A DNA stretch of 64,000 nt from Chalciporus piperatus (lineage: Eukaryota > Basidiomycota > Agaricomycetes > Boletales > Boletaceae), in NCBI GenBank assembly GCA_038093975.1, contig JBBPTG010000020.1, forward strand, positions 124,001 through 188,000, read 5' to 3'. This document shows, piece by piece, positions 52,683-63,058 of the stretch; the stretch's first letter is position 1; every line of letters starts with the position of its first letter. The translations under genes and the position numbers were made by a program. Below the pieces are notes generated by a model. It saw nothing but the letters and a program-made list of their open reading frames with translations. It searched no databases and was not told where the DNA came from.

Positions 52683-53842
52683 CTAGGCTGAAGCATTCTT
52701 CCCAGTGACTGATAGCGCGAAGACTGCGTTATTATCTGTAACACTAGCGGGAAGGCCGGGAGGAGTAAAAATCGGAGCGACTGGTTTTGTATTGTCAAAC
52801 TCCTGATCAACCCTACTGAACGGTCTCTGTCCTTCTCTCATCTCCCCTTCGATGATTTCTAGCTGGCGAAAGTCGCGCTCGGCTTCAACTCTCCCAGCAT
52901 CTGATTCGGCCCAGGGAACCATGTATCCCGGTGTAATTGCAAGAGATTTATCTCCAATGACCTCCCCCAACTTCTGGACAGAGTCAAAGTCGATGAGCAC
53001 TGGCTGGCCATCTTCAGTGATCATGATGTTGCCCGGCATGACATTGTTGTGGGCGTATCCCAGACTGTGGAGATGTTCAAGCCCTGCGTGAATCCCTTGG
53101 ATGATCTCCGTGATGCGCTCTGTACTCGGGTTGCTGTCAGTATCCCTGACTCTGGCGAGTGTGTGATCATAGCATTCAAGGCATATTCCTGAGAAATAGC
53201 GGTCGCCTTCACAGATGCACCCGTAGTACTTGGCAAGATTTTTGTGGGGGTGGTGTCTTAGGACCTCGTGCATCATTGCATCACGCTGAAGTGAGGAAGA
53301 CATGTCGGCTTTCGTTTGTGCGAGGGTAGGGATGTTGGATTTTTTGATTCCATCTCCACCGTGACCGTGGGCTTCTTCCTCCAATTTGATGGCAGTGGCC
53401 GCGTAATATGATGGGGGTTTGTGGTAGCACTGGCAAATTGTTGGGAGAGCTGTGAGGGACTGCTTGAAAAAAGTCTGGTAAATGTATTCATAAGAGAAGA
53501 CCTCTGATGGCGGATTGGAAACAGATTCACTAGCTTACCCAAGCGATGTCGTAAGATGACCCGAAAAATATCATCACAAAGAGAATCTACATTCTCATGA
53601 TTTACCGAAACCACTTGATGAAGAGCTGCAAATAGTACAGCAGGATATGGAGATTGAACATATTGATCAAAGGTTGCAATAAGATGGTTGCCAGAGGCTC
53701 GACTATCCCAAGGATAACAGGAATGCTCAGATATGAGCAAGATTGCTAAATTAATAAGACAGCTATGCAGTTGAACACAGAAAATAAAAGCATGCTACTT
53801 ACAGGAGGCAACAAAGACAATCTGTTCCTTTGCAGCAGAGGT
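52683..53842 (-). CDS. Protein-kinase-like module (fungal RIO/HND-type), C-terminal part of a possible GTPase-kinase gene
   Basis: Stop TAG at 52683-52685. Read backwards from there, the exon contains GYAHNNVMPGNIM (catalytic loop), PVLIDFDS (DFG position) and, upstream, RRDAMMHEVLRHHPHKNLAK-like text beginning at QRDAMMHEV, plus YYAATAIKLEEEA (ATP-lysine motif). An upstream exon carries TFDQYVQSPYPAVLFAALHQ with VNHENVDSLCDDIFRVILRH, joined through a 35-nt intron, the shortest here. The next exon up reads SAAKEQIVFVAS. No start codon is obvious before 53842. The catalytic loop reads HNN where relatives have HND, so the base Asp is replaced and activity is doubtful. It may be an independent gene with an unseen first exon, or continue from the GTPase across the intron-like array. 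Confidence 0.65.
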
Positions 53843-54013
53843 CTGGAACAGTAAACATTGAAAGAATTGGGATGTCAAAGAGGATATAAATCAACCATGG
53901 AGTGAAGAACACTTTGAGTGTGATATCCCTTAGGCTGAAGGGAAGAAAACTATAGAAATAGTAAGAATATTGTGTCAAGAAAAGATATAATGAATCAAGC
54001 AAATCAGGCTTAC

Positions 54014-54082
54014 ATTCTAGAAAAAAATTGTTTGCAGGAATCAGAGACAGGAATTTAGCTTACCAACTAGATAGGAAAAAGG
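54014..54082 (-). other. Two further intron-like units with 3-nt spacers, not similar to the array
   Basis: Directly downstream of the array on the minus strand, an acceptor TATCTAG is followed by TTG and GTAAGC (spacer 54064-54066). Then TTTTCTAG is followed by AAT and GTAAGC (spacer 54014-54016). The intron-like bodies do not resemble the repeat unit, yet the 3-nt spacing is kept. Confidence 0.6.
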
Positions 54083-55391
54083 CAGGTCAGGACACAAACA
54101 ATGAGATCAGAGTGAGCATGCATCCCAAGACACAATTAGATCAACTGACTGGCTGTCAGGACACAAGCAATTGGATCAGAGTGAGCATACATCCAGAGAC
54201 ACCATCAGATCAACTTACATTCTGTCAAGGAGATTAGGCTAAGCACACATTCAGAGACACTATCACTGGCAGATCAACTTACTGCCTATCAGAATACAAG
54301 CAATGAGATCAGAGTGAGTATGCCCCGGAGTCACCATCAGACCAACTTACTCCCTGATGGCATTCAAGCAATGGAATCAGTGAGCATGCAAAGAGACCAT
54401 CAGCTTAACTTAAACTTACTCCCTATCAGGATTCAAGAAATGAAATCAGAATGAGCATGCATGCAGAGACACCATCAGATCAACTTACAAGCTTGGGCTG
54501 TCAGGACACATGCAATGGGAGCATAGTGAGCACTGATCCATAGACACCATCAGATGAGTCAACTCACTTCCTATCAGAACACAAGCAATGGGATCAGTGT
54601 GGGCACACATTCAGAGACACCATCAGATCAACTTACTCCCTGTCAAGCAATGAGATCAGAGTGAGCATGGATATAGAAATTCCATCAAATCAACTTACTC
54701 TCTACCAGTGTCAGGACACAAGGAATGGATCAGTATGAACATGGATTCAAAGACACCATCAGATCAACTTACAAGCTGTCAGGACACTGGCACAAGCAAT
54801 GGAAGCAGAGTGAGCACGCATCCAGGGACACCATCAGATCAACTTACAAGCTGTCAGGAGACAATGGGATCAGAGTGAGCACATATTCAGAGACATCATC
54901 AGATTAACTTACTTCCTTTTAAAATACAAGCAATGGGTGCAGAGTAAATATACATCCAGTGACATTATCACATCAACTTACTCCCTGTCAGGACACAAGC
55001 AATGAGAGCAGAGTGAGCATGCATGATGCAGACACCATCAGATTAACTTACAAGCTGTCAGATATAAGCAATGAGATCAGTGTGAGGCACCATTAGATCA
55101 ACTTACTCCCTGTCAAACACAAACAATGGGAGCAGAGTGAGCACACATCCAAAGACATCAGATCAACTTACATTCTGTCAGGGAGATCAGAGTGAGAACA
55201 CATTCAGAGATTCCATCAGATCAACTCCTGTCAGAACACAAGCAATGGGACCAGAGTGAGCATGCCCACAGTCACCATCAGATCAACTTACTTGCTAATG
55301 GGATCAGATTGAGCATGCATGCAGAGACATCATCATCATGATTGTATTAACTTACAACCTATCAGAGCATATGCAATGAGATCTGTGAGTA
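54083..55391 (-). repeat. Tandem array of about 20 intron-like units (about 65 nt each)
   Basis: Read on the minus strand, each unit begins GTAAGTTGATCTGATGG, has a middle such as CTCACTCTGATCCCATTGCT, and ends TGTCCTGACAG. That is a donor, a possible branch point and an acceptor. Units are 55-80 nt long, the size of ordinary introns in this genome, and diverge from one another by substitutions and small indels. Between the acceptor-like AG and the next GTAAG there are nearly always exactly 3 nt, and these vary (GGA, CTT, AAT, GAA, GCA, CCA, CAA, GTT, AGA); one spacer is 9 nt and one junction has lost its donor. The array sits between the GTPase exons and the kinase exons on the same strand. 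Confidence 0.88.
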
Positions 55392-55479
55392 GAACTCTTG
55401 ATATCTTCAATTGAATACTTTTTGCTTACCTGACTTTTATCAATACTCCCCTCCATTCTCTCATCTTTATTGCACTCAC

Positions 55480-56696
55480 ATGTATATGTGGAAACCACCT
55501 AGCCATTTGACACTGCATTTTCCAATCCTCTTCTGTTCCCAAGGACATGTTGGATTTTGCAGTCTCTGATAGATATCTTCTCAAGGTCCTGGATAAGTTC
55601 AGCTCAGTGTCAAATCAGTTCCTTTTAGTAATGTATCTTACCTCTTGATTGCATTGATTGCATAGGAAATACAAATCTCCAAGTTGTGGCATTGAGATGA
55701 TACAAGTAAGGACTCCAACACCTCATCATTCAGTGCTGCAGCAGTAGACTGAATTAGTCCAGTACAATCAGCCTTTTCACTCTGCATGTCTTTATCATCA
55801 TTGTCAGCCAATTCAGGCATATGATGAATCCATTCAACACTCACTTGCAAGGCAGACATGGTCCTTTGGTGGAAACTTGGTTGCAGCCAACCAATCCAAG
55901 CATTTGTTATCCTGAAACATCTTGTTTGCTTGCTGAGGGGCCTCTGCCACAGCCTCTTGGAGGCTCTTTTCTTGTTCTCCAAGTTCACCAAATGCAAGTG
56001 TATGCAATGCATCAAACTTGGTGAAAACCACAATGACAGGCACTGACAATTGAATTAGACAATAAATAGACATGTCAAGTAGCTTACCCTGTCGTGTGCC
56101 ACACTCTGAGAAGAAGGCTTCTTCTGCAGTAGTGAATGGCTGTGAATCACCCATCGGAATGCAATACCTATTACCTATAGCACGACATGGGAAATCCATT
56201 CAATAATCATGATAGACACAGACAAACCATATCACATGAAGTCGGGCTAAGAGTCTTGCAATTCCAGCACGCTGGTCAATGAATGACTGGACTTTGTGAA
56301 GCTCATCTGCTCTACTGGTCTCAAATCCACGTGAATCATGAAAAACAAATTGATTGTTGCTTTTGAAAGAAATTTCGTGCTCAATCTCATGCTCACCACG
56401 CTGATCCAGATCGTCAAGCAAACAGCGGACTCGGATGAACCACTAAGATACGCACGTCCTGGGTTCCTCTCACATCGAGAGTGATCTATGGTGATTGATT
56501 AGTATTCCTCTTGTGCTAGCAATGACAGACTCGGATAACAAGTGACCTTTTTACCATAGCGATCACGGACAATCGGGGCCTCGGTTGTCTTGCAATTCCT
56601 CTGAAGTAGCGTGGTTTTCCCAGCATTGGCGCGCCCAATAACGAGGATGCGGAAACGCTGGAACTTCTGCCTAGTCCTTTCATTGCGGTCAGACAT
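55480..56696 (-). CDS. P-loop GTPase (G domain) protein, 5' exons
   Basis: Starts at ATG 56696 (MSDRNERTRQKFQRFRILVI). G1 is GRANAGKTTLLQR, G3 is HDSRGFE after EHEISFKSNNQFVF, and G4 is VIVVFTKFDALH. Further exons read YCIPMGDSQPFTTAEEAFF, EQEKSLQEAVAEAPQQANKM, LDWLAATKFPPKDH, and NDEVLESLLVSSQCHNLEIC. Next comes TLRRYLSETAKSNMSLGTEE with MARWFPHIH at the 55480 border, where a GTGAGT donor follows. The family of such G-domain proteins is large in Agaricomycetes and its function unknown. The frame stays open upstream of 56696 to ATG 56987 through an HPRGRS repeat. The 3' exons are not inside this span; the gene must continue through or beyond the intron-like array. Confidence 0.75.
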
Positions 56697-56884
56697 GGCG
56701 GAGTATGATAAATGTTGGTGAACTTGAATGGTCGAGTGCTGTGAGGGCAGTAGCTGGATGATGCGAGAGCGGAAAGAATGCCCGGTCACAGGCGTCGCAC
56801 AGGATTGACCAGGCTCCCACGGCGACACGGAGCACCTCCTTGGCCCTCTACTGGTAACCGGCGGGAGAGACTCACCTTCTCGTT

Positions 56885-56956
56885 GAGACCTTCCTCGCGG
56901 GTGAGACCTTCCTCGCGGGTGAGACCTTCCTCGCGGGTGAGACCTTCCTCGTGGGT
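56885..56956 (-). repeat. 18-nt minisatellite, four copies, encoding HPRGRS on the minus strand
   Basis: GAGACCTTCCTCGCGGGT occurs four times in tandem on the plus strand, the last copy with one change. On the minus strand it keeps the frame of the GTPase gene and reads as four HPRGRS hexapeptides between ATG 56987 and the chosen start at 56696. It may be coding (longer start) or 5' leader. Confidence 0.9.
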
Positions 56957-56987
56957 GCTTTCCTTGTGAGTTTGAACCATGTTTCAT

Positions 56988-57682
56988 TGCGTGCTATCTA
57001 TAGTTGAATACCTTACGCGTACACACGGAACTCGCAGGTTTCGTCTTGAGGATCATCTGTGGTGTTGTTGTAGAAGGAGCCAAGTAATAGTGGCGAGTTC
57101 AAGGGGTGCCGAGTGAGCGCATGGACAGCGGGTGTGACTATCTGACCTGGCAGGCTGGATGTGATGTCGAACCTGTCAGTCATTCCCACAGTGGGTGGAT
57201 AGTCGACAGACCTAAAGACTCCGACCTGCTTCTATCTGCGCGCGCATAGACCGCATGACACACGACATTCGGAACTTTAAGAAGTATGGTCTCAGTTTCA
57301 CGTAGGAGTACCTGCCTGAGTGTCTCTGCAGAGGAAACAGTAATTGGATCGAGCAGAACCAGACGAAGGGGGTGAAATGAGGAGTATGCTGATACGAACG
57401 AAACACACGGGACTATGCTGGGGGAAAGCCAGTGGCAAATGCCGATGCGCCACTCGAGGCTGGATAATTGTCTATTGTGTCAGCCAACGCGACAAAGTAA
57501 CGAAATATGGATACATACATATTGGGTGGCAAGACATCGGACAGGAAAGTTTAAGGATGAAGGATGAGGATATCTGGGTGTTGCTGGTGGGTCACAGATA
57601 CCCGGGATTGGTTCCCAACCCATGTAACTCCTGAAAGACTTCGTACTTGCTCGTTGTAGAGTGTGCCTGATCCACACATCTA
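56988..57682. other. Region between GTPase gene and transposons
   Basis: About 0.7 kb. No supported gene or repeat. Confidence 0.4.
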
Positions 57683-58385
57683 TAGTTGCGGACACGCAAA
57701 GCCCACCGGTTCTATAACGCAAAAATATGAGTTTTCTACAGGAAACTGAGAGTGGATTTGGACTTAGATTGTCAAAAGGATGCAAAAAACACTGCTCCGA
57801 AGTTTTTCCCACGACATTTTTGGTGCGCCAAATTTTTGGGCCAATTTCCGGAATGTTGTGTACCCCTTTGGGGCTTTGGGGGTGATCTGAAGTGGACTGA
57901 AGCAAACCACGATGTCTCAACTTCTCAGTTGACGTTCAGTTGACAAAGAAATGTCAAGGTGAGGCCAATCCAGATGCCTGTAAGCCTACCCCGCCCCGAC
58001 TTGATACCTACTGACCGCACGAGGCTGAGAGCATAAGCTTAGTAATCAGGGGACAGTTGCCTAATTGGGAAGGGACTAGCGTTCAATACCATCACACCAC
58101 ACATTTTTAGACAACTCTGATAGACCTTTTCTTTATGGGATCATCAACAACTCAACGAGAGGAGTCGTTTGCGCATTTTTCGGGATTTTTAGCTATTTTT
58201 TTCGTGTTGCGCCAAATTTTTAGGGTAAAAATTCTTCATTTTGAAGAATTTAAAGAATCGGCTCGTGGAATCCGTTTCTACTTACTCTCAGCATCATAAA
58301 TAAATGGTTTTCAGTCAGGACTGATGTGTTGTGATGTCGCAAAAACTCAGCGACTATTGTGGTTGACTTTGCGTGTCCGCAACTG
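57683..58385. mobile_element. Non-autonomous DNA transposon (MITE-like) with TA duplication
   Basis: About 703 nt bounded by inverted repeats: left TAGTTGCGGACACGCAAAGC (57683 on) and right the reverse complement of CAGTTGCGGACACGCAAAGT (ending 58385). They share at least 18 bases and continue with scattered matches (YCMACC). TA dinucleotides flank both ends (57681-57682 and 58386-58387). Inside, GCGCCAAATTTTT occurs twice as a direct repeat (near 57825 and 58209). No coding sequence was recognised. The TA target and CAGT-like ends point to the Tc1/mariner-pogo superfamily. Confidence 0.75.
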
Positions 58386-58534
58386 TACCTCATACATGAG
58401 AATGGTTCTAGGCAACGAAATAAAAGTGATATGCGTGCCTGAATCCGCCGTATGAGGAGTCGCATTGAATATATCTTCCGGCGGTCGCAATGACCGCGTC
58501 ACGTTCTGCGGATATCTGGTCGTGTTTTCAGTTA

Positions 58535-59342
58535 CAGTTGACTTGCTCATAATGCATGATGTAACAATGCATAAAGGCCATAATGCATTGACTTTCGGGT
58601 CTCCGACTGTTGTTCCCACTCAAAACACAGTGTAAATGCATAACACATAATGCATTGGCTGGCGAGGTACAATATGCAATATCAGATAGGGCCAATAGCA
58701 GGTTGGTGGATGTAGATCAATTGTCCTGAGGGATCCATTGTCTCGAAACTTGCATAAAAGATTTGATAGGACTTTTCGGGTGGTACACATCTCACTCTAA
58801 TCTTCACTCGCGAAAGCGAATCTTCGGTCCACTTCCAACCATTGATGAAATGCTTGACCCAGTGGAAGAGAGAGTTGGCGAAGATTGGGCTGAATCAAAT
58901 GGCAGTGTTGAGGGAATTGCAGAACAGGTTCGTCAAGAGATGGCACAGGCGAATGTGATCGTGATTGACGATGAAGACGATGAAGACGAGGAGTCGACCG
59001 TTTCGTTCTCGCGCGCCGATCTGATGCAACTGTGTCAGCAGCTCGAAGAGGGGTGCATGCAGTATGGTGATCCCACATTCTCACTCGCCCTGTCCCATCA
59101 ACTCTGTAAATTCCGTGCAGTTTTACGGCGAGATGAAATCCTCAATGGAAAGCAGACTACCTTAGATGCTTTTAACTTCCATACTAGTAGCACGACATAG
59201 TGTATTCTATTGTCACACCGCTGGGTGGTGTCACATTAGTCACAAAATAGTCACGCAGCGTGACAAATACCCTGTTGCATAATCCTAATAGTGCATAACC
59301 TTTTTGCCGCCCCACTCGTATGCATTATGAGCAAGTCAACTG
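58535..59342 (+). mobile_element. Tc1/mariner-pogo type transposon, internally shortened, with perfect 23-nt TIRs
   Basis: Left terminal repeat at 58535-58557 begins CAGTTGACTTGCTCATAATG. The right repeat at 59320-59342 is its exact reverse complement. Both ends are flanked by TA (58533-58534 and 59343-59344), the expected target duplication. Total length is 808 nt. Subterminal TGCATAA words recur inside both ends and are candidate transposase-binding sites. The perfect TIR identity suggests a recent insertion. The inner open frame matches only the tail of a transposase, so the element is an internal-deletion derivative that would depend on an intact copy elsewhere. Confidence 0.85.
58763..59200 (+). 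pseudogene. C-terminal remnant of a DDE (pogo/Fot1-like) transposase
   Basis: Open frame of about 145 codons ending at TAG 59198-59200. It has no ATG at its 5' end (the frame enters from upstream); the first in-frame Met is in TIDEMLDPVEER. The text runs from an acidic region (VIVIDDEDDEDEESTVSFSR) to LMQLCQQLEEGCMQYGDPTF, LALSHQLCKFRAVLRRDEIL and KQTTLDAFNF. The final KQTTLxxF motif and the preceding L-x-x-L-E helix are typical of the ends of fungal pogo-like transposases. The DNA-binding and DDE parts are missing. Confidence 0.6.
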
Positions 59343-60056
59343 TAGCACATAAGCCACGTCTACCCAGATTCTGAAGGTATCACTCACTGCCCAGTCCTCC
59401 CCCAAGTTAAGACCAACCCCAGCTCAGCATACCGATGGATCGATGTACTACTAGTAGCTACATGCTGTACGGAGGAGGAGGCTGTGGCCCGTTCGAGCGG
59501 TCATCATTCGACGCTATTTTTCGTGGGGTTGGGCCATCAAGCTCAAGCTTCAAGCTTCAAGCTCCACTGGCACGTCGAGCACTAAGAACGGGAAGCGCCA
59601 CTTCCCGATTGATTCCTTTAGTACTCGTTGGACTCGTTAGTAGTCCGCACGCAGTGTGGTTCAAGTTCAGGTCCGGTGCGGCGTACCTAATTAAAGTCGA
59701 CTGCAACTGCAAATCGTATTGGAACTTGGGAGCAACCCAGGATCGCGGTAGTTTAGCTGAACGATGTTGTACTTGCTTAGCGAATTACACAAAGAGAAGG
59801 CGAATATGTCAACCAATGAGTCTGCCCACGGCGGGGGATAGTAGCTCTCCCCCGGAAACCGGAGACTCAATTTCGGGAACTTGAACTTCTGTGGCTGTGA
59901 CGCTTATAGTGGTTTCGCCAGCGAGAGCACAAAGTCGGAATGAAAAGTCGATTTGAAAGATTGTGATCGAGAAACATGATATACGAGATTAAAACTAATG
60001 TCTAATCTTAAAGAGGGACTGAATACAAACGAGTGACATCAAGAGCGAGTGAGTGA
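59343..60056. other. Intergenic region between transposon and amine oxidase
   Basis: An open frame at 59435-59884 (+) lacks any recognised motif and has low-complexity starts such as YGGGGCGPF. It contains the short triplicate CTTCAAGCTTCAAGCTTCAAG-like words near 59550. No gene is claimed. Confidence 0.4.
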
Positions 60057-62113
60057 TCAAGGCGAAGTCAACGAGCTCGGATAAGCCTGGGCGTTCATCG
60101 CAGTCGTTACATGAGGCAACTGACAGCTTCCCTTTCCTTGAATACACGCAGCAATAGCGGACCCAGCGCTTTGTCCTTCGAGGTATGCCCCTTGCAAGAA
60201 ACCTATCAATGAATCAGAGGGTGTCAGCCCACATCCCATGAAATCGGATCGGGAAAAACGCACCAAAGTGCTCCACGCTGGTAGCCTCGCCAGCGAACCA
60301 GAGACGGTTGTTCACTGTCGCCTTCAAGTTATACGAGTGGGCGGGAACATAGGATGATCCCCAGTTCGAGTAAGAACCGCGATACAACTCATTCGAAGCC
60401 CATGTCGGCACATGGATGTCGATGGGATCGGGTACGGTGATGTTGGGGTACATGGCACGAAGTACTTGCATAACCTCTGCCTGAACTTGGGACACGGGGA
60501 GTTGCTCGACGTAGAGGGACCAGTCTCCCTATAATCTTGTGAGATCCATTCCCTGAGTGAGTGAGCAGAAGACTTACAGTAACGGTGACGAAGATGACGC
60601 CGGAGCCTGGGAAGAAGTCTGCATGATCAAGACTCTGCCAGACTGGGTATTTTCCACGTTGGTAGTCCGCATACAATCCCATCTACCAAAACATAGGTAA
60701 AAATACGTAGGTAGCCTGGCACAACCTTACCTCTGTTTTGAACCAGAACGTTTCGTTGAACTGAAGGAAAATCTTTGTGTAGGTAGCCTGTCCGAGTCGG
60801 AACGGTGAGGACACACAGATATTGGACAGCAAATGTCGACTGACCATCTCAATGCTGTTAATGGCCTCCATTTTCCAATCAGGTAGAGGAGGTTGGAAAA
60901 CGACGTCAGTATTTTGCAAGACGCCAGCGCTGAGCGTGCATAGAACGTGGTCGGCAGTGAGGGTCATACCACCGGTCGTCGTGACAGTGACGTTGTCGTC
61001 GCCGTATTCGATATACTTGACAGTTTGATTGTAAAGTATTTGCTGTGACTGGAGGAATTCTGCTGCCTCCGCTTGAGCGATGTACACGAATCCTCGCTGA
61101 TCAATGGACATCTGATTATCGTCAGAGTATCCGCCAGCTTCGGGGACATATGTGAAGTTGTTGTTCTACATCGAATGAGAAGATTGCCACGGTGCGTTTG
61201 TCTCAGTAAACCTACCCATGCAGAAGCTAACCACGAAGTCTGAGAGGGGGACTAAAGGGAAGACTCAGTATTGCGTTTCTCATGGAACAGAATATTTCAC
61301 ACCTGTGCATCTGTTCCCGGTAAGAGCGAAAGAAATTAGCAAGAATTTCAGAAGAAATATACAACATGACTTGCATTCCTGCGAACGGTGTCAGACAGGT
61401 ATGCATGGACAATATTGATGGGACATACGAAGTCAATCTGGTAATAGTCGCTGGCAACCTCCTGCGGCGTTTGTGGGGTCATACCCAGCAAACTGTACGC
61501 CGATCTCAAGCTCATATCAACTTCACCATCTTGTAATCTCTGGCCTGGCAAAAGATAGTCACAACTTGCCGTCCCACGCGGTAAGATGATCGACCTACCT
61601 GCGACAACTGTAGCTTGATCGAAGTTGTCAATGGCTTGGTTGACTTTGTCCGTGTAGTTGTTATACCCGTTGTAGTCGTATGTAGCTGTAACAGCGTTAG
61701 CGAACAGAAAATCGCAGAGAGAGTAGGCTTGACATACTAACGCTTCCATACAGGTCACTGTAGACGGTCGTCAGGTTGTGCTTGAGTGCTAACTCCCAGA
61801 TTGGGTTGGCAGTGCCGTTGCCTTGTTGCGTTCCCTGGACCCAGTTCGGACCGATTTCGACGACAACTTGTTTACCGGTGACACCGAACGCTTTGGGAAT
61901 CATGCGACCACCAAGCTCGATCTTGGCTTCGACGATGATGAAATCATCGATGCCTTGTTCATGGAGCGTTCGGGCCGCCAAGATGCCAGCCATGCCACCA
62001 CCAAGGATAAGGACCTTGGTGTGGTTGGTACTAGCCTGCTGAGCAAACGTGCCCAAGGCAGCGGAGAGAATCCCAAACAGCGCAGCACAACGCGAGAGTT
62101 TAGAGAGGGTCAT
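60057..62113 (-). CDS. Secreted FAD-dependent amine oxidase (polyamine oxidase-like)
   Basis: Oxidises amines or polyamines with FAD, releasing aldehyde and hydrogen peroxide. Starts at ATG 62113: MTLSKLSRCAALFGILSAAL plus GTFAQQ is a good signal peptide with cleavage after the Ala-Gln region. The FAD dinucleotide fold follows: KVLILGGGMAGILAARTL and IIVEAKIELGGRM. Next come VEIGPNWVQGTQQGNGTANP, MSIDQRGFVYIAQAEAAEFL and ADHVLCTLSAGVLQNTDVVF, then QFNETFWFKTE and FPGSGVIFVTVTGDWSLYVE. The C-terminal FAD motif reads RLWFAGEATSVEHFGFLQGA then YLEGQSAGSAIAACIQG. Ends TAMNAQAYPSSLTSP, stop at 60057-60059. Multiple N-glycosylation sequons (NHT, NLT, NET, NIT) fit a secreted protein. Around ten short introns. 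Confidence 0.9.
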
Positions 62114-63058
62114 GTTCGAAAGGAAAGGAAGGGGCCCTTGCTATTTAGAAGGGTGTTCAACAAAACAGAAGCTTTAAAGGCGAAGTGGGAAGCGAAATGA
62201 GCTCACCGCATTGGAGAAAACCTGACAATATACTACTTACGCGACATAAAAGAAACCACATCGGTCGAGCAGCATAGTCACGTAACACTTTTGACGAGTC
62301 TTTTGGCATGATTTGTGAGCTCTGATTGGTTGACTCTTCACAAATAAGGGAATTACCTGATGCTCTAGCCATAAAGAAAAACGGGCACGAAAAGTTTCGA
62401 GTTTCTCGGCAGGCTGATGCAGCATCGAGTCGAGTCGTCAAACCGAACCAAAACCGAACGAGAGTCAGATCCGACTTAGATGAGGCTCTCTCATAATCTA
62501 TATATGAAACATATTCACTAAATATGAATGGTGCTCGCCTTGCACCGATGAACATCTTTACAATGTGTTTGATCCATTAAGGGAGATTGACTGGACATAA
62601 ACTTGAGAAATCGACCCCACCATGAGATGCGGAGGACACCGACCGGCAACAATCGACACTAAGTAAAAGTTGGGACTGACAAGCTTGAGCCTTTTTTGCC
62701 TCTCTGTTTAGCATAGTTCAGGTTCTATGCCGGTTAGCATTGATGTTACGTTACAGGACTGATACGAGTTGCTCGCGTCATTTCAGTTGCCAACCTTGCA
62801 ATCAGGTCCAACTTGAAGGACAAGCATTCTCCGGGTTCCTGTGCGCTGGCATAGTCCGCCCTTGATTTGGCGGTAACAAGGCGTCGCCGCCGCGTTGGGA
62901 ATGCGGGGAGCTGCGGCGGCAAATAAATAAATAAATAAACTTCATGACAATGAAAGTCACGTGGTGTTATCTTGTGATCACATGACTTGATGGGACACGA
63001 GACGCGAGACACTCAACTTGAGTTGCAACTTGATTTGACTTGTTCAAAAGCATATGGG
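62114..63058. other. Divergent intergenic region with hairpin and tetranucleotide repeat
   Basis: Shared upstream region of the amine oxidase and nuclease genes. It holds a GC-rich hairpin (62886-62893 pairing with 62913-62920) directly followed by an AAAT run (62921-62940). No gene was recognised. Confidence 0.5.
62886..62940. repeat. GC-rich inverted repeat followed by AAAT microsatellite
   Basis: GCCGCCGC at 62886-62893 pairs with GCGGCGGC at 62913-62920 across a 19-nt loop; an AAAT run of about five copies starts right after. Confidence 0.75.

Noticed and set aside
54083..55391. CRISPR-like array
   Set aside because: Whole units repeat with gradual divergence; there are no short identical repeats alternating with unique spacers, and the DNA is eukaryotic.
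59435..59884. 150-codon plus-strand open frame
   Set aside because: Composition is not protein-like, no family, no exon partners.
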